Positions 41,989 to 50,145 of a DNA stretch of 64,000 bases are shown in pieces (within the stretch, counting starts at the first letter, position 1; every line of letters begins with the position of its first letter). Position numbers and translations under genes: made by a program. Under the pieces are notes generated by a model that had not been told where the DNA came from, ran no database searches, and worked only from the letters and a program-made list of their open reading frames with translations. Origin of the DNA: Micromonospora halotolerans (GTDB taxonomy: Bacteria; Actinomycetota; Actinomycetes; Mycobacteriales; Micromonosporaceae); contig NZ_CP134876.1 of assembly GCF_032108445.1 (NCBI RefSeq), forward strand, positions 2,170,001 through 2,234,000, read 5' to 3'.

Positions 41989-42022
41989 GACGGCAGCGGC
42001 CCCCGATGGGGCCGCTGCCGTC
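41989..42022. terminator. Strong bidirectional terminator-like hairpin
   Basis: GACGGCAGCGGCCCC pairs perfectly with GGGGCCGCTGCCGTC around a 4-base loop. It lies between the convergent stops of the Tad operon and the Rieske gene. There is no T-run on either side. Confidence 0.8.
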
Positions 42023-42039
42023 GAAGATTCCGCCGGCCG

Positions 42040-42939
42040 TCAGGGGAGGCGGGCCTCCAGGCGGCCGTTGACCACGCGGGTGGGCAGGACGACCTGGTCG
42101 TTGCCGGACGGGCCGTGCACGACCTCGCCACCGTTGAGCCGGAAGGTGCTGCCGTGCCAGGGGCAGACCACGCAGGCGTGGCCGTCGATCTCCTGCACCT
42201 CGCCCTCGCCGAGCGGGCCGCTCTGGTGCGGGCAGCGCTCCAGCATCACGGTGACGTCGTCGCCGTGCCGGTAGAGGATCACCGAGACGTTGTCGATCTC
42301 CCGGGTGAGGAGCTGCCGCTGCGGCAGGCTCGACATGTCGCCGAGCGGGTGCCAGCCCTCGCTGACCAGGTGCAGCTCCGAGATGCTCTGGCTGACCTGC
42401 GCGCCCTGCTTGTACGCGAGGTGCCCGCCCAGGTACGCCCCGGCGCTCGCCGCCGACAGCCCCAGGTAGGCCAGCGCCCGGCCCATGTTGTGCCGCCCGT
42501 TCAGCCGGGCCGTCAGCGAACCGGCGTAGAGCGACAGCGCGACGCTGTTCGCGGCGGCGTGCACGAGGCCGATCCGGCGCTGGTCGCGGGAGAGGGCGGC
42601 CCAGTCGTTGAGCCCGGCCAGGACGGCCGGCAGCGCGCTGGCCGTACCGACCCCGACGAGCGCGGTCGCCGCCCGGCGCTGGCCGGGCATCAGGTCCACG
42701 ACGGCGGCCGAGATCCAGGCGCCGACCGGCACCTGCACCAGGGCCGGGTGCAACGGGTGACCCAGCCACACGCCGTGCAGGAAGTCCCGCACCCGCTGGG
42801 GACGCAGGGTGCCCTGCACGGCGCGCTGCAACCGGTCACCGACCCGGTCGAGTCGGGTGTTCTGCTCGATCTTCGTCAATAGTTCGCGCACGTGGTCCGA
42901 CTTCCCGGCAGGAGAGGTCCCAAACCGGGCGGCGACCAC
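42040..42939 (-). CDS. DUF2231 membrane domain fused to a Rieske [2Fe-2S] domain
   Basis: 299 residues. The N-terminal half is a DUF2231-like membrane domain (LHGVWLGHPLHPALVQVPVG) with helices. The C-terminal half is Rieske: ERCPHQSGPLGEG and ACVVCPWHGSTF supply the Cys-x-His and Cys-x2-His ligands. Probably an electron-transfer or redox membrane protein; partner unknown. GTG start. It follows bluB by three bases, so the two may be one transcript. Confidence 0.88.
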   Translation of the reverse strand: MVAARFGTSPAGKSDHVRELLTKIEQNTRLDRVGDRLQRAVQGTLRPQRVRDFLHGVWLGHPLHPALVQVPVGAWISAAVVDLMPGQRRAATALVGVGTASALPAVLAGLNDWAALSRDQRRIGLVHAAANSVALSLYAGSLTARLNGRHNMGRALAYLGLSAASAGAYLGGHLAYKQGAQVSQSISELHLVSEGWHPLGDMSSLPQRQLLTREIDNVSVILYRHGDDVTVMLERCPHQSGPLGEGEVQEIDGHACVVCPWHGSTFRLNGGEVVHGPSGNDQVVLPTRVVNGRLEARLP

Positions 42940-42942
42940 GGA

Positions 42943-43584
42943 TCACCCCATCGGGTGGTTCTCGTCCGTCCGCCAGCGGTCGGTGTGCAGGGCGGCGGCG
43001 AGCGGCCGGGGCGTACGCCAGCCGTGCCGGACCAGGTCGGGGACGGTCTGGAGGTGGCTCACCGGGCCCACGCAGAGCCAGGCCACCGGCCGGATGCCGG
43101 GCGGGATGCCGAGCAGGTCGGCCAGGAACGGCTCCCGGTAGAAGGAGACCCAGCCGACGCCGAGCCCTTCGGCGGTGGCGGCCAGCCAGAGGTTCTGGAT
43201 GGCCAGGCAGACCGAGTAGAGGCCGGCGTCGGCGATGGCGTGCCGGCCGAGCACCGCGGGGCCACCCCGCCTCGGGTCGTACGTGACCACGACCGACAGC
43301 GTCGACTCCAACACTCCGTCGATCTTGATGCGGGCGAACCGCTCGGCCGCCGCACCGTCCAGCGTGGCGGCGAAGGTGTCCCGCTCGACCTGGACGTGCG
43401 CGTGGAACCGGCGCCGGGTCTCCGGGTCGCGCACCAGGACGAAGTCCCAGGGCTGCGAGTTCCCGACGCTCGGCGCGGCGTGCGCGGCCGTGAGGATCCG
43501 GTCCAGGACCTCGTCCGGCACCGGCTCACCGGTGAACTCGGCGCGCACGTCGCGGCGGCGGTGGATGACGTCGTACAGGTCCAC
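42943..43584 (-). CDS. bluB: 5,6-dimethylbenzimidazole synthase (BluB)
   Basis: 213 residues of the nitroreductase fold. RRRDVRAEFTGEPVP, APSVGNSQPWDFVLV, ERFARIKIDGVLES and AEGLGVGWVSFYREPF match BluB, which breaks reduced FMN to make the lower ligand of vitamin B12. I start at the GTG (43584), where the family match begins. The window has no other B12 genes, although the B12-dependent LitR/CarH-type regulator at 53406 would use the cofactor. A riboswitch-like element precedes it. Confidence 0.85.
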   Translation of the reverse strand: MDLYDVIHRRRDVRAEFTGEPVPDEVLDRILTAAHAAPSVGNSQPWDFVLVRDPETRRRFHAHVQVERDTFAATLDGAAAERFARIKIDGVLESTLSVVVTYDPRRGGPAVLGRHAIADAGLYSVCLAIQNLWLAATAEGLGVGWVSFYREPFLADLLGIPPGIRPVAWLCVGPVSHLQTVPDLVRHGWRTPRPLAAALHTDRWRTDENHPMG

Positions 43585-43646
43585 AGGCGGGCTCCCGCTG
43601 CGCTCGGCCGGCTTCCCGAGTCTCCCCGCGCACGCGGGGCACCTCG
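43584..43646 (-). promoter_or_regulatory. Possible degenerate cobalamin riboswitch
   Basis: Reading the minus strand just before bluB: GAGGTGCCCC, a GCG-rich hairpin, GGGGAGACTCGGGAAGCCGG, then a GC-rich stretch and GCCCGCCTGTG. The order GGTGCC... GGGAAGCCGG... CCCGCxxTGTG resembles a cobalamin riboswitch core, but the GCCGG/CCGGC stem and the usual AATCC loop are missing. It ends on the bluB GTG. Low confidence. Confidence 0.3.
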
Positions 43647-43715
43647 CATGATCATTGCCGCCGCCGATGCTACCGACGGCGGGGCCGCCGACGTGAGCGC
43701 GGCGCCGCGCCGAGG

Positions 43716-44084
43716 TCAGGCGGGAGGGGCGAGCTCGCGCAGCACCTCGCTGAGCTGGTCGATGCGGGACTGGGCCTCGGTACGCAGCCGCTCGGCGAGC
43801 GCGTCCCAGTCCGCAGAGGTCGGCGCCTGCCCCGGTGGCAGCGCCGCGAGCGCCCGGCCCACCTCGGCCAGGGTGAGGCCGACCCGCTGGCACGCCTCGA
43901 TCATCGCCAGGCGGCACATCACGTCGCCGTGGTAGCGGCGCTGGTTGCCGGCCGTGCGGTCGCTGCTGATGAGGCCCTGCGCCTCGTAGAACCGGATCGC
44001 TGACGCGGAGACCCCGCTGCGTCGCGCGACCTGACCGATCGTCAGGCCGGGCTCGTGCCAGTCGAAGGACGTGTCCTGCTTCAC
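43716..44084 (-). CDS. MerR-family regulator (SoxR/AdhR-like)
   Basis: 122 residues. LTIGQVARRSGVSASAIRFYEAQGLI is the MerR HTH and FYE helix; the C-terminal part is a dimer coil with no SoxR Cys cluster. GTG start at 44084. It is divergent from the NmrA-like gene, whose promoter has an 18-bp palindrome and 19-bp spacer as expected for a MerR target (44108-44138). It probably controls that gene and itself. Confidence 0.88.
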   Translation of the reverse strand: MKQDTSFDWHEPGLTIGQVARRSGVSASAIRFYEAQGLISSDRTAGNQRRYHGDVMCRLAMIEACQRVGLTLAEVGRALAALPPGQAPTSADWDALAERLRTEAQSRIDQLSEVLRELAPPA

Positions 44085-44107
44085 GTCCCGAGTATGCCCA
44101 TCGGGCG

Positions 44108-44138
44108 TTGACCTCAACAATTGTTGAGGTTCTACGGT
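44108..44138 (+). promoter_or_regulatory. MerR-type promoter with 19-bp spacer and palindrome
   Basis: -35 TTGACC (44108-44113) and -10 TACGGT (44133-44138) are 19 bases apart. The perfect palindrome CCTCAACAATTGTTGAGG (44112-44129) fills the spacer. The outer half-sites CCTCAA/TTGAGG are those of the SoxR box. Confidence 0.88.
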
Positions 44139-44177
44139 CGGCTCCATCGAGTTCACGAAACTTCCCTGGAGGAGACG

Positions 44178-45017
44178 ATGATCCTGGTGACCGGTGCGAC
44201 CGGCAACGTCGGGCGGCGCGTGGTCGAGCGGCTGGCTGCCGCGGGGCACGGCGTACGGGCCGTCACCCGCGACCCGAGCCGCGCGAGCCTGCCGGCGGGC
44301 GTGGAGGTGGTGGCCGCCGACCTGGCCGACCCGGAGACGGTGCGCCCGCACCTGGACGGTGTCGAGGCCGTGTTCCTGATCTGGCCGTTCGTCGATCCGG
44401 CCACGACGGCGCAGCTCGCTCCGCGCGTCGCCGCCGTGCTCGCGAGCGCCGGCTCGCCCCGGGTCGTGTACGTGTCGGCCGCCTCCGCCGAGGCCGACCC
44501 CGGCTCGTTCTGGGCCGTGGTGGAACGCGCCGTCGTCGCGTCCGGCCTGCCCTGGACGATGCTGCGCCCCACCGGAATCGCCACGAACGCGCTGGGATGG
44601 GCCGAGTCGATCCGCGCCGAGGGTGTGGTGCGCTGGCCGTACGGCGCGGCGGCCCGCTCGATGGTCCACGAGGACGACATCGCGGCGGTGGCGGTCGAGG
44701 CGCTGACCACCGACCGGCACGACCAGCGGACCTACGTGCTCACCGGCCCTCGGACGGTCACGCAGGCCGAGCAGGTGCGCACCATCGGTGCGGCGATCGG
44801 CCGAGACGTGCGGTGGCAGGACGTGCCCGCCGAGGCGGTACGCCCCATGCTGGTCGCGGCGATGGGCAGCGCCGCGTTCGCGGACGCGGCGCTGACCGGC
44901 TGGGCCGCCATGGCGGAGACTCCGGAGCAGGTGACCGGCGACGTGGCGGCGGTGCTGGGCCGGCCCGCCCGGACGTTCGCCGACTGGGCCGCCGACCACG
45001 CGGCCGACTTCGCCTGA
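44178..45017 (+). CDS. NmrA-type NAD(P)-binding protein
   Basis: 279 residues of atypical SDR. ILVTGATGNVGRRVVERL binds the dinucleotide and ARSMVHEDDIAAVAVEAL is typical of NmrA/azoreductase-like proteins. Members act as redox sensors or quinone/azo reductases. GGAGGAG lies just before the ATG. The MerR-controlled promoter upstream makes it a stress- or ligand-induced gene. Confidence 0.87.
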   Translation: MILVTGATGNVGRRVVERLAAAGHGVRAVTRDPSRASLPAGVEVVAADLADPETVRPHLDGVEAVFLIWPFVDPATTAQLAPRVAAVLASAGSPRVVYVSAASAEADPGSFWAVVERAVVASGLPWTMLRPTGIATNALGWAESIRAEGVVRWPYGAAARSMVHEDDIAAVAVEALTTDRHDQRTYVLTGPRTVTQAEQVRTIGAAIGRDVRWQDVPAEAVRPMLVAAMGSAAFADAALTGWAAMAETPEQVTGDVAAVLGRPARTFADWAADHAADFA

Positions 45018-45120
45018 CCCGCCCGGCCGCAGCTGGCCGGCGTGGCCTGCGGGGTGGGCGCGGCCCTCGGCACCACCCTGATCCGACGGCGAGGGTCCAT
45101 TGAGGAGTAGCGTCGGCACC

Positions 45121-45594
45121 ATGGCCCGCCGCCGGATTCCACGCTGGCTCGCCCGCGCGCCGATCACCCTCTACCGGCACGGCCTCGGCCGGTTCCTCGG
45201 GCGGCGGCTGATGATGCTGGAGCACCGGGGCCGGCGATCCGGCCTGGCCCGGTACGTGGTGCTGGAGGTCGTCGACCGGGCGCCGGGCGTGCTCTTCCTC
45301 GCCTCCGGCTACGGTCGCGACTCCCAGTGGTTCCGCAACGTGCGGGCCGATCCCGACGTGCGGGTCTGGAACGGCCCGGACCGTGGGGTTCGGGCGCGGG
45401 CGACCGTGCTGACCGGGGACGAGGTACGGCGGCGGCTGGAGAGCTACCGGCAGCGCCACCGGCGGGCCGCGGCGGCCCTGGGCCGTACCCTCGGCATCCC
45501 CGAGTTGGTCGGCGCCGGTCCGCTCCCCGCCGACGTGGACCGGCGGCTGCCGCTGGTCCGCCTCGACCTCGATGGCCCGGGGGACGCCCGCTGA
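45121..45594 (+). CDS. Deazaflavin (F420)-dependent nitroreductase/quinone-reductase family protein
   Basis: 157 residues of the split-barrel DUF385 type: LEHRGRRSGLARYVVLEVV, FLASGYGRDSQWFRNVRADP and VRVWNG are the F420-binding strands. Likely reduces quinones or nitro compounds with F420H2. TAGCGT at 45108-45113 ends seven bases before the ATG, which suggests a leaderless mRNA. Confidence 0.85.
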   Translation: MARRRIPRWLARAPITLYRHGLGRFLGRRLMMLEHRGRRSGLARYVVLEVVDRAPGVLFLASGYGRDSQWFRNVRADPDVRVWNGPDRGVRARATVLTGDEVRRRLESYRQRHRRAAAALGRTLGIPELVGAGPLPADVDRRLPLVRLDLDGPGDAR

Positions 45595-45648
45595 ACGTCC
45601 GGCGACCGACGCTGGCGCGGCGGCCGCCGTCGAGGCCATGCTGACCCG

Positions 45649-46413
45649 ATGGGGGTACGCGTCGAGCACGCCGGACCGGTGACCACGGTGATCCTGGACC
45701 GGCCGGAGGCCCGCAACGCCGTCGACGGCCCGACCGCCAGGGCCCTGGCCGACGCGTTCCGCGCCTTCGAGGCGGACCCGGACGCGGCGGTCGCCGTGCT
45801 CTGGGGCGCGGGCGGCACGTTCTGCGCCGGCGCCGACCTGAAGGCCATCGGCACGCCGCGCGGCAACCGGGTCGAACCCGAGGGTGACGGCCCGATGGGC
45901 CCGACCCGGATGCGGCTGTCCAAGCCGGTGCTCGCCGCGATCTCCGGGTACGCGGTGGCCGGCGGCCTGGAGCTGGCGCTCTGGTGCGACCTGCGGATCG
46001 CCGAGTCGGACGCCACGCTCGGGGTGTTCTGCCGGCGCTGGGGCGTGCCGCTGATCGACGGCGGGACGGTGCGGCTGCCCCGGCTCATCGGGGAGAGCCG
46101 CGCCATGGACCTGATCCTCACCGGCCGCCCGGTGCCCGCCGACGAGGCGTACGCGATGGGTCTGGTGAACCGGCTGGTCGCGCCGGGTGCGGCCCGGGCG
46201 GAGGCCGAGCGGCTGGCCGCCGAGATCGCCCGGCACCCGCAGACCTGCCTGCGCAACGACCGGGCCGCGGTGCTGTCGGGCGCCGGCCTGCCCGAGCCGG
46301 AGGCGCTGGCCACCGAGCTCGCCTTCGGCATGGAGTCCCTGGTCACCGACGGGATGCACGGCGCGAACCGGTTCACCGCCGGCGCCGGCCGGCACGGCAC
46401 GCCGGTGGACTGA
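45649..46413 (+). CDS. Enoyl-CoA hydratase/isomerase (crotonase) family protein
   Basis: 254 residues. AGGTFCAGADLKAIG and AISGYAVAGGLELALWCDL form the oxyanion-hole region, and FCRRWGVPLIDGGTVRLPRL is the later helix (Asp in place of the usual catalytic Glu). The substrate is unknown. It ends three bases from the convergent reductase gene. Confidence 0.88.
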   Translation: MGVRVEHAGPVTTVILDRPEARNAVDGPTARALADAFRAFEADPDAAVAVLWGAGGTFCAGADLKAIGTPRGNRVEPEGDGPMGPTRMRLSKPVLAAISGYAVAGGLELALWCDLRIAESDATLGVFCRRWGVPLIDGGTVRLPRLIGESRAMDLILTGRPVPADEAYAMGLVNRLVAPGAARAEAERLAAEIARHPQTCLRNDRAAVLSGAGLPEPEALATELAFGMESLVTDGMHGANRFTAGAGRHGTPVD

Positions 46414-46416
46414 CGG

Positions 46417-47901
46417 CTACTTCAGGTTGCGCAGGGCGTCCTCGATGGCGCGGTGGAAGGTCGGGTACGCGTAGATCATGTGCCGGAGCTGGCTGACCGG
46501 GACGGCCGCGTGCACGGCCACGACCAGCGCGGACAGCACCTCGCCGCCGGCCGGGCCGACCGAGGTGGCGCCGATCAGCACGCCCTGGTCGGCGTCGGCG
46601 ACCAGCTTGATCAGGCCGGCGTTGCCGGCCTTGTGGATCCACCCACGGGTGGACGAGGTGAGGTCGGTGCAGCCGACCTGGACGTTGATGCCGCGGGCGC
46701 GGGCCTGCTGCTCGGTGAGGCCGACCGCGCCGACCTCCGGGTCGGTGAAGGTGACCCGGGGCAGCGCGCGGTAGTCGGCGACCGGCACGCTGCCCGGCGC
46801 GACGGTCGAGCCGCCCGTGCTCATGGCCCCGCCGACCGCGCTGACCACGCCGGCCGCGCCGCCGACCACACTGGCGGTGCCACTGGCGTCCGGACCGCCC
46901 TTCACCCGCCGCATGTGGTCGAGCACGTCGGCCACGACGATGCCCGCCTGGTACATGGCGATGTGGGTGAAGGCGCCCTCGCCGGTGAGGTCGCCGACCG
47001 CCCAGATCCGGTCGGCGGCGTGCATCCGCTCGTTCACCGGCAGGTAGCGCTGCGTGCAGTCGATGCCGACCGAATCCAGGCCCAGCTCCTCCAGGTGCGC
47101 CCGGCGGCCGGTCACCACCAGCAGCTTCTCGCCGCTGAACGCACGGTCGCCGGCGTGGACGGTGAAGCTCGTGCCGTCGTGGGCGACCCGCTCGGCCTTG
47201 ACCCCGGTGTGGATCTCCACCCCGTCGGAGCGCAGCGCCCCGGCGACGATCTCGGAGGCCTCCGGCTCCTCGACGGCGAGCACCCGGTCGGCCGCCTCGA
47301 CCACGGTCACCCGGACCCCGAACCGGGCGAAGACCTGGGCCAGCTCCAGCCCGATCGCGCCGCCGCCCAACACCAGCAGCGACTCCGGCAGCTCCTCGAC
47401 CTCGATGGCCTGGTGGTTGGTCCAGTACGGGGTGTCGGCCAGGCCGTCGATGGGCGGCACGGAGGGGCGGGTGCCGGCGCCGAGGACGACCCCGTACCGG
47501 GCCTCGAACACCTGGTCACCGACGCGGACCCGGTTCGGGCCGTCGAGCCGGCCGCTGCCCCGGACGAACCGGCCGCCCTTGCCGGTGAACCGGTCCACCG
47601 CCACCCGGTCGTCCCAGGTGTCGGTGGCCTCCTCGCGGATCCGCTTCGCGACCGGCGCCCAGTCGGGCCGCACGTCGGCGCTGCCGGCCAGCTCGTTGAC
47701 CCGGCGCGCCTCGGCGAGGGCGTTGGCCGCCCGGATCATCATCTTGCTCGGGATGCAGCCCCAGTAGGGGCACTCGCCGCCGACCAGGTCGCGCTCGATC
47801 CCGACCACGGTGAGGCCGGCCTCGGCAAGCCGCCCGGCCACCTCCTCGCCGCCGACTCCCAGCCCGACCACGACCACGTCCACCAGTTCCGACTCCGCCA
47901 C
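46417..47901 (-). CDS. FAD/NAD(P) disulfide reductase family protein
   Basis: 494 residues, related to dihydrolipoyl dehydrogenase and mycothione reductase. FAD motif VVVVGLGVGGEEVAGRLAEA, redox pair GGECPYWGCIPSK, NAD motif LLVLGGGAIGLELAQVFARF and second FAD motif RIWAVGDLTGEG. The C-terminal active-site His-x4-Glu is YPTFHRAIEDAL. A Ser/Gly/Val-rich stretch of about 40 residues (SVVGGAAGVVSAVGGAMSTG) interrupts the fold before the dimerisation domain, which is odd. GTG start (47901). Substrate unknown. Confidence 0.88.
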   Translation of the reverse strand: MAESELVDVVVVGLGVGGEEVAGRLAEAGLTVVGIERDLVGGECPYWGCIPSKMMIRAANALAEARRVNELAGSADVRPDWAPVAKRIREEATDTWDDRVAVDRFTGKGGRFVRGSGRLDGPNRVRVGDQVFEARYGVVLGAGTRPSVPPIDGLADTPYWTNHQAIEVEELPESLLVLGGGAIGLELAQVFARFGVRVTVVEAADRVLAVEEPEASEIVAGALRSDGVEIHTGVKAERVAHDGTSFTVHAGDRAFSGEKLLVVTGRRAHLEELGLDSVGIDCTQRYLPVNERMHAADRIWAVGDLTGEGAFTHIAMYQAGIVVADVLDHMRRVKGGPDASGTASVVGGAAGVVSAVGGAMSTGGSTVAPGSVPVADYRALPRVTFTDPEVGAVGLTEQQARARGINVQVGCTDLTSSTRGWIHKAGNAGLIKLVADADQGVLIGATSVGPAGGEVLSALVVAVHAAVPVSQLRHMIYAYPTFHRAIEDALRNLK

Positions 47902-47993
47902 CCCGCCAGCATTCCGCACCGCCGGGCCACCGGCCACCGCGTCGGGCCGGAATTCCCGCGCCGGTGATCATCACCACGGCCTACGGTGGCCGG

Positions 47994-49094
47994 ATGCAGG
48001 CACGCTTCGCCCCGGTCCGAGACTGCTTCCACGACCTGTTCGCCGCCCGCCGGGAAACCGGCGCGGCCCTGGCCGTCTGGTACGACGGCGCGCCGGTGCT
48101 CGACCTGGTCGGCGGCACCCGCGCCGCCGTCCCGCCCGGCGTGGCCGTCCCGGCCGTCGGGGCCGAGGCGCCGTGGCGGCCGGACACCCTGGTGAACGTC
48201 TACTCGGTGGGCAAGCCGGTGGTCGCGCTCTGCCTCCTGCTCCTCGTCGACCGGGGCCGCGTCGACCTCGACGCGCCGGTGTCGGCGTACTGGCCGGGGT
48301 TCCGCGCCCCGGCCACCGTGCGGCAGGTGCTCGCCCACACCGCCGGGCTGCCCGCGTTCCCGGTGCCCCGGCCCGCCGCGGCGATCACCGACTGGGGGCT
48401 GCTCTGCGCCGACCTGGCCGCCGCCGACCCGGAGTGGACGCCGGGCAGCGTCGCGGGCGAGCACGCCTGGACGTACGGGCACCTGGTCGGCGAGCTGGTC
48501 CGCCGGGTGGACGGGCGGCCGGTGGGGCGGTTCCTGGCCGAGGAGATCGCCGGGCCGTGGCGCCTCGACCTGGCCTTCGGTCTGGACGCGGCGGACCAGC
48601 GGCGCTGCGCCGACCTGTCGTACGCCGACCCGGACTGGCCGGTGCGGATGCTGGGCGAGCCGGGGTCACTGCGCGCCCGCGCGGTGGGCAACCCGGCCGG
48701 CGGCCTGGACGTGGCGGTGATGAACGACCCGCGCTGGCGCGGCACGGAGTTCCCGGCGGTGAACCTGCACGCCACCGCGTCCGCCCTGGCCCGCCTCTAC
48801 GCCGGCCTGCTCGCCGGCGGCACCCTCGACGGGGTAAGCCGGTTCAGCCCCGAGCTGGTCGCCGAGGCGACCCGGGTGCAGTACGACGGGCCGGACCTGG
48901 TGCTGGACCGCCGGGCGTCCTGGACGTTGGGCATGCAGTGGGAGCCGGACGGGAGCTGGGGCATGGGCGGGATCGGCGGCAGCAGCGCCTGGGCCGACCC
49001 GGAGCGCGGCTACACCTTCGCGTATGCGACCGGTCGGCTGGCCGACCACGACCGGGTGGAGGATCTGGTCGAGGCGCTGCACTCCTGTCTCTGA
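47994..49094 (+). CDS. Serine hydrolase of the beta-lactamase/esterase family (class C-like)
   Basis: 366 residues. Nucleophile motif is NVYSVGKPV (SxxK), the Tyr motif is WTYGHLVGEL and the late strand has GIGGSSAWADPERGYTFAYA (HTG replaced by GGS-like). Related to EstB/carboxylesterases. TACGGT (47982-47987) ends six bases before this ATG, which points to a leaderless mRNA; a GTG at 47964 is upstream of the box and less likely. Confidence 0.85.
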   Translation: MQARFAPVRDCFHDLFAARRETGAALAVWYDGAPVLDLVGGTRAAVPPGVAVPAVGAEAPWRPDTLVNVYSVGKPVVALCLLLLVDRGRVDLDAPVSAYWPGFRAPATVRQVLAHTAGLPAFPVPRPAAAITDWGLLCADLAAADPEWTPGSVAGEHAWTYGHLVGELVRRVDGRPVGRFLAEEIAGPWRLDLAFGLDAADQRRCADLSYADPDWPVRMLGEPGSLRARAVGNPAGGLDVAVMNDPRWRGTEFPAVNLHATASALARLYAGLLAGGTLDGVSRFSPELVAEATRVQYDGPDLVLDRRASWTLGMQWEPDGSWGMGGIGGSSAWADPERGYTFAYATGRLADHDRVEDLVEALHSCL

Positions 49095-49153
49095 CGGGAA
49101 GCGGACTGAGGCCACACCGGGTCGGCGTCCGGACCTCCAGCGCGTGCGGTCGC

Positions 49154-50080
49154 TCACGCCACCAGGGCCGGCCGGAGCGCCGGGCCGGGGATCCGCACCG
49201 GCGCGCCGGGCGGGGTGACCAGCGCCTGCGCGGCCACCGCCATCCGCCGGCGCCGGGGTACGCGGGCCCGCCGGACGAACACGTCGAAGTCCTGTGCGGC
49301 CACCTCGTCGAGGATGCCGCCGTAGAGCGCGTACGCGGTGCGCATGCAGGCCTGCGAGGCCGGGGCGAGCAGCGGGATGCCGGGCGCGGCGGCCTCGTAG
49401 TGGGCCTGGGCGCGGGTCACCTCGTACGCGATCAGCTCCCGCAGTCGCGGGGTGCTGCGGCCGGCGGCCCGGGCGGCGAGCAGGTCCTCGCGGGTGACGT
49501 CGAACGCGGCCAGGTCCTGGTCGGGCAGGTAGGTGCGCCCCCGGTCCAGGTCCTCGGCGACGTCCCGGATGAAGTTGGTGAGCTGGAAGGCGAGACCGAG
49601 CTGGCGGGCCGGCTCCCGGGCGGCGGCCGGGTCGGAGCTGCCCAGGATCGGCAGCATCATGGTGCCGATGACCGCCGCCGACCCCTCCATGTAGTCGAGC
49701 ACGTCGTCGTAGGTCGGGTACGACGGGACCGTGAGGTCCATCGTCATGCTGCGCAGGAACGACGCGAAGTCGTCGCGGTCCAGATCGAAGACGGCGATGG
49801 TGTGCAGCACGGCGGGGAGCAGCGGGTCGTCGACCGGCTCGCCGTGCAGGCCGGCGACGAACCGGGCGGACCACTCGGCGAGCCGGGCCGCGCGCTCGGC
49901 CGGTGGGAGTTCCTCGGTGCGGTCGACGATCTCGTCGGCGTAGCGCGTGAAGCCGTACAAGGCGTGCACATGCCGCCGTTTCCAGGCGGGCAGCAGCCGG
50001 GTGGCGAGATAGTAGGTACGGCCGTGACGCCGGTGCAGCTCGCGGCAGCGTTCATAGGCAGCGGTGAGATCCGTGTCCAC
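49154..50080 (-). CDS. crtB: Phytoene synthase
   Basis: 308 residues. The two Asp-rich motifs are YADEIVDR and RDVAEDLDRGRTYLP, with LGLAFQLTNFIRDV before the second. It joins two geranylgeranyl diphosphates into phytoene. GTG at 50080 has GGAGGAGGG upstream; the longer frame has no family match. It is divergent from crtE, with 65 bases between. Confidence 0.93.
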   Translation of the reverse strand: MDTDLTAAYERCRELHRRHGRTYYLATRLLPAWKRRHVHALYGFTRYADEIVDRTEELPPAERAARLAEWSARFVAGLHGEPVDDPLLPAVLHTIAVFDLDRDDFASFLRSMTMDLTVPSYPTYDDVLDYMEGSAAVIGTMMLPILGSSDPAAAREPARQLGLAFQLTNFIRDVAEDLDRGRTYLPDQDLAAFDVTREDLLAARAAGRSTPRLRELIAYEVTRAQAHYEAAAPGIPLLAPASQACMRTAYALYGGILDEVAAQDFDVFVRRARVPRRRRMAVAAQALVTPPGAPVRIPGPALRPALVA

Positions 50081-50096
50081 CGGCCCTCCTCCAGAT

Positions 50097-50138
50097 TCGA
50101 CGCAGCAATCGACGCAACTCGTAACCCTAGGGTACGCT
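50097..50138. promoter_or_regulatory. Shared crtB/crtE promoter region with repeats
   Basis: TCGACGCA occurs twice with a 12-base period (50097-50104, 50109-50116). A perfect palindrome ACCCTAGGGT (50124-50133) overlaps the crtE -10 box TACGCT (50133-50138). A candidate binding site for the LitR/CarH-type regulator at 53406. Confidence 0.5.
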
Positions 50139-50145
50139 CGCCCGC

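Noticed and set aside
42943..43584. General nitroreductase instead of BluB
   Set aside because: The fold is shared, but RRDVR, PSVGNSQPW and GLGVGWVSF are the BluB pattern; general nitroreductases lack them.
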